The notes beneath the pieces were generated by a model. It worked only from the letters and a program-made list of their open reading frames with translations, was not told the origin of the DNA and made no database searches. Made by a program: the position numbers and the translations under genes. A stretch of DNA of 5,940 nucleotides, taken from contig JAEUSA010000253.1 in NCBI GenBank assembly GCA_016788945.1, forward strand, positions 1-5,940. Direction: 5' to 3'. Numbering within the stretch: the first letter of the stretch is position 1; every line of letters starts with the position of its first letter. Shown piece by piece: positions 5,869-5,940 of the stretch. The DNA comes from Leptospiraceae bacterium. GTDB taxonomy: Bacteria > Spirochaetota > Leptospiria > Turneriellales > Turneriellaceae.

Positions 5869-5940
5869 TTGGATTTTTTCGACACTCCGGTGCGTTTGGT
5901 CTTCGCCAAACGCACCGGAGTATCGTTAACAATTAGGCCA
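5865..5940 (-). CDS. C-terminal tail of a probable ABC transporter ATPase (LolD/MacB-like; rest outside window)
   Basis: On the minus strand a frame is open from the right edge to a TGA at 5865-5867, which overlaps the ATG of permease A as ATGA. It gives 24 residues: GLIVNDTPVRLA, then KTKRTGVSKKSK. The opening GLIVNDTP fits the end of LolD/MacB-type ATPases, where the last strand commonly reads DG.IV.D. The base at 5940 allows an Asp codon just before the Gly. The rest is a basic, Lys-rich tail. No nucleotide-binding motif (Walker A, signature, Walker B) is inside the window, so the call rests on this short match, on the overlapping stop and start, and on the two permeases that need an ATPase partner. 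An unrelated upstream gene is possible but less likely. Confidence 0.68.
   Translation of the reverse strand, partial: GLIVNDTPVRLAKTKRTGVSKKSK
5881..5924. repeat. Perfect 16-bp inverted repeat inside the ATPase gene tail
   Basis: The arms ACTCCGGTGCGTTTGG (5884-5899) and CCAAACGCACCGGAGT (5906-5921) are exact reverse complements around the six-base centre TCTTCG. Beyond one mismatch (5883/5922), two or three more pairs can form. In the minus-strand transcript it would make a stable hairpin that ends about 15 bases before the ATG of permease A. It is followed there by GTCGAAAAAATCC, an A tract and not a T tract, and on the + strand no T tract follows it either. It therefore does not look like an intrinsic terminator in either direction. 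It encodes TPVRLAKTKRTGV of the ATPase tail. Confidence 0.85.

Noticed and set aside
5881..5924. Right-hand hairpin as a Rho-independent terminator
   Set aside because: No T tract follows the stem on either strand. On the minus strand it is followed by an A tract, and it lies within coding sequence.
5723..5932. A 69-codon minus-strand frame spanning the right-hand hairpin
   Set aside because: It overlaps both the permease A start and the ATPase tail in a third frame. The frame ending in the ATGA overlap gives a far more sensible peptide.

Overview
The window is a compact, gene-dense stretch with no gap longer than about 65 bases. It probably comes from a spirochaete of the order Leptospirales with fairly balanced GC, such as a Turneriella- or Leptonema-like organism. 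This placement is inference. It rests on the Leptospira-like wording of the AraC-type regulator at the left edge and on the overall style of the envelope proteins, recalled from memory rather than from a search.

Layout. Bases 1-428 on the + strand hold the 3' end of an AraC-family regulator that starts outside the window. Everything else is one minus-strand operon, read from right to left. It begins with the last 24 codons of a gene that looks like an ABC-transporter ATPase (5865-5940). It continues with two different MacB/LolC/FtsX-type permeases (4345-5868 and 2572-4344), a LolA-like periplasmic protein (1759-2508), and an outer-membrane beta-barrel (418-1758). The junctions are tight: an ATGA overlap, then TAA|ATG with no gap, then a 63-base gap, then TAA|GTG with no gap. 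The 63-base gap holds a GC-rich, terminator-like hairpin that is also a G-rich repeat. The beta-barrel gene and the regulator converge and overlap by 11 bases.

How the genes may work together. An ATPase with two unequal permeases resembles the LolCDE arrangement, in which an ABC machine extracts a lipid or lipoprotein from the inner membrane. Here a LolA-like carrier follows at once, and then a barrel with a secreted N-terminus and a C-terminal phenylalanine. The simplest reading is a trans-envelope lipid or lipoprotein trafficking system whose last component is a barrel in place of LolB. The families are supported by the sequence. The substrate, the direction of transport and the role of the barrel are not shown by it.

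The operon promoter and most of the ATPase gene lie beyond the right edge, so regulation at the start of the operon cannot be read here.
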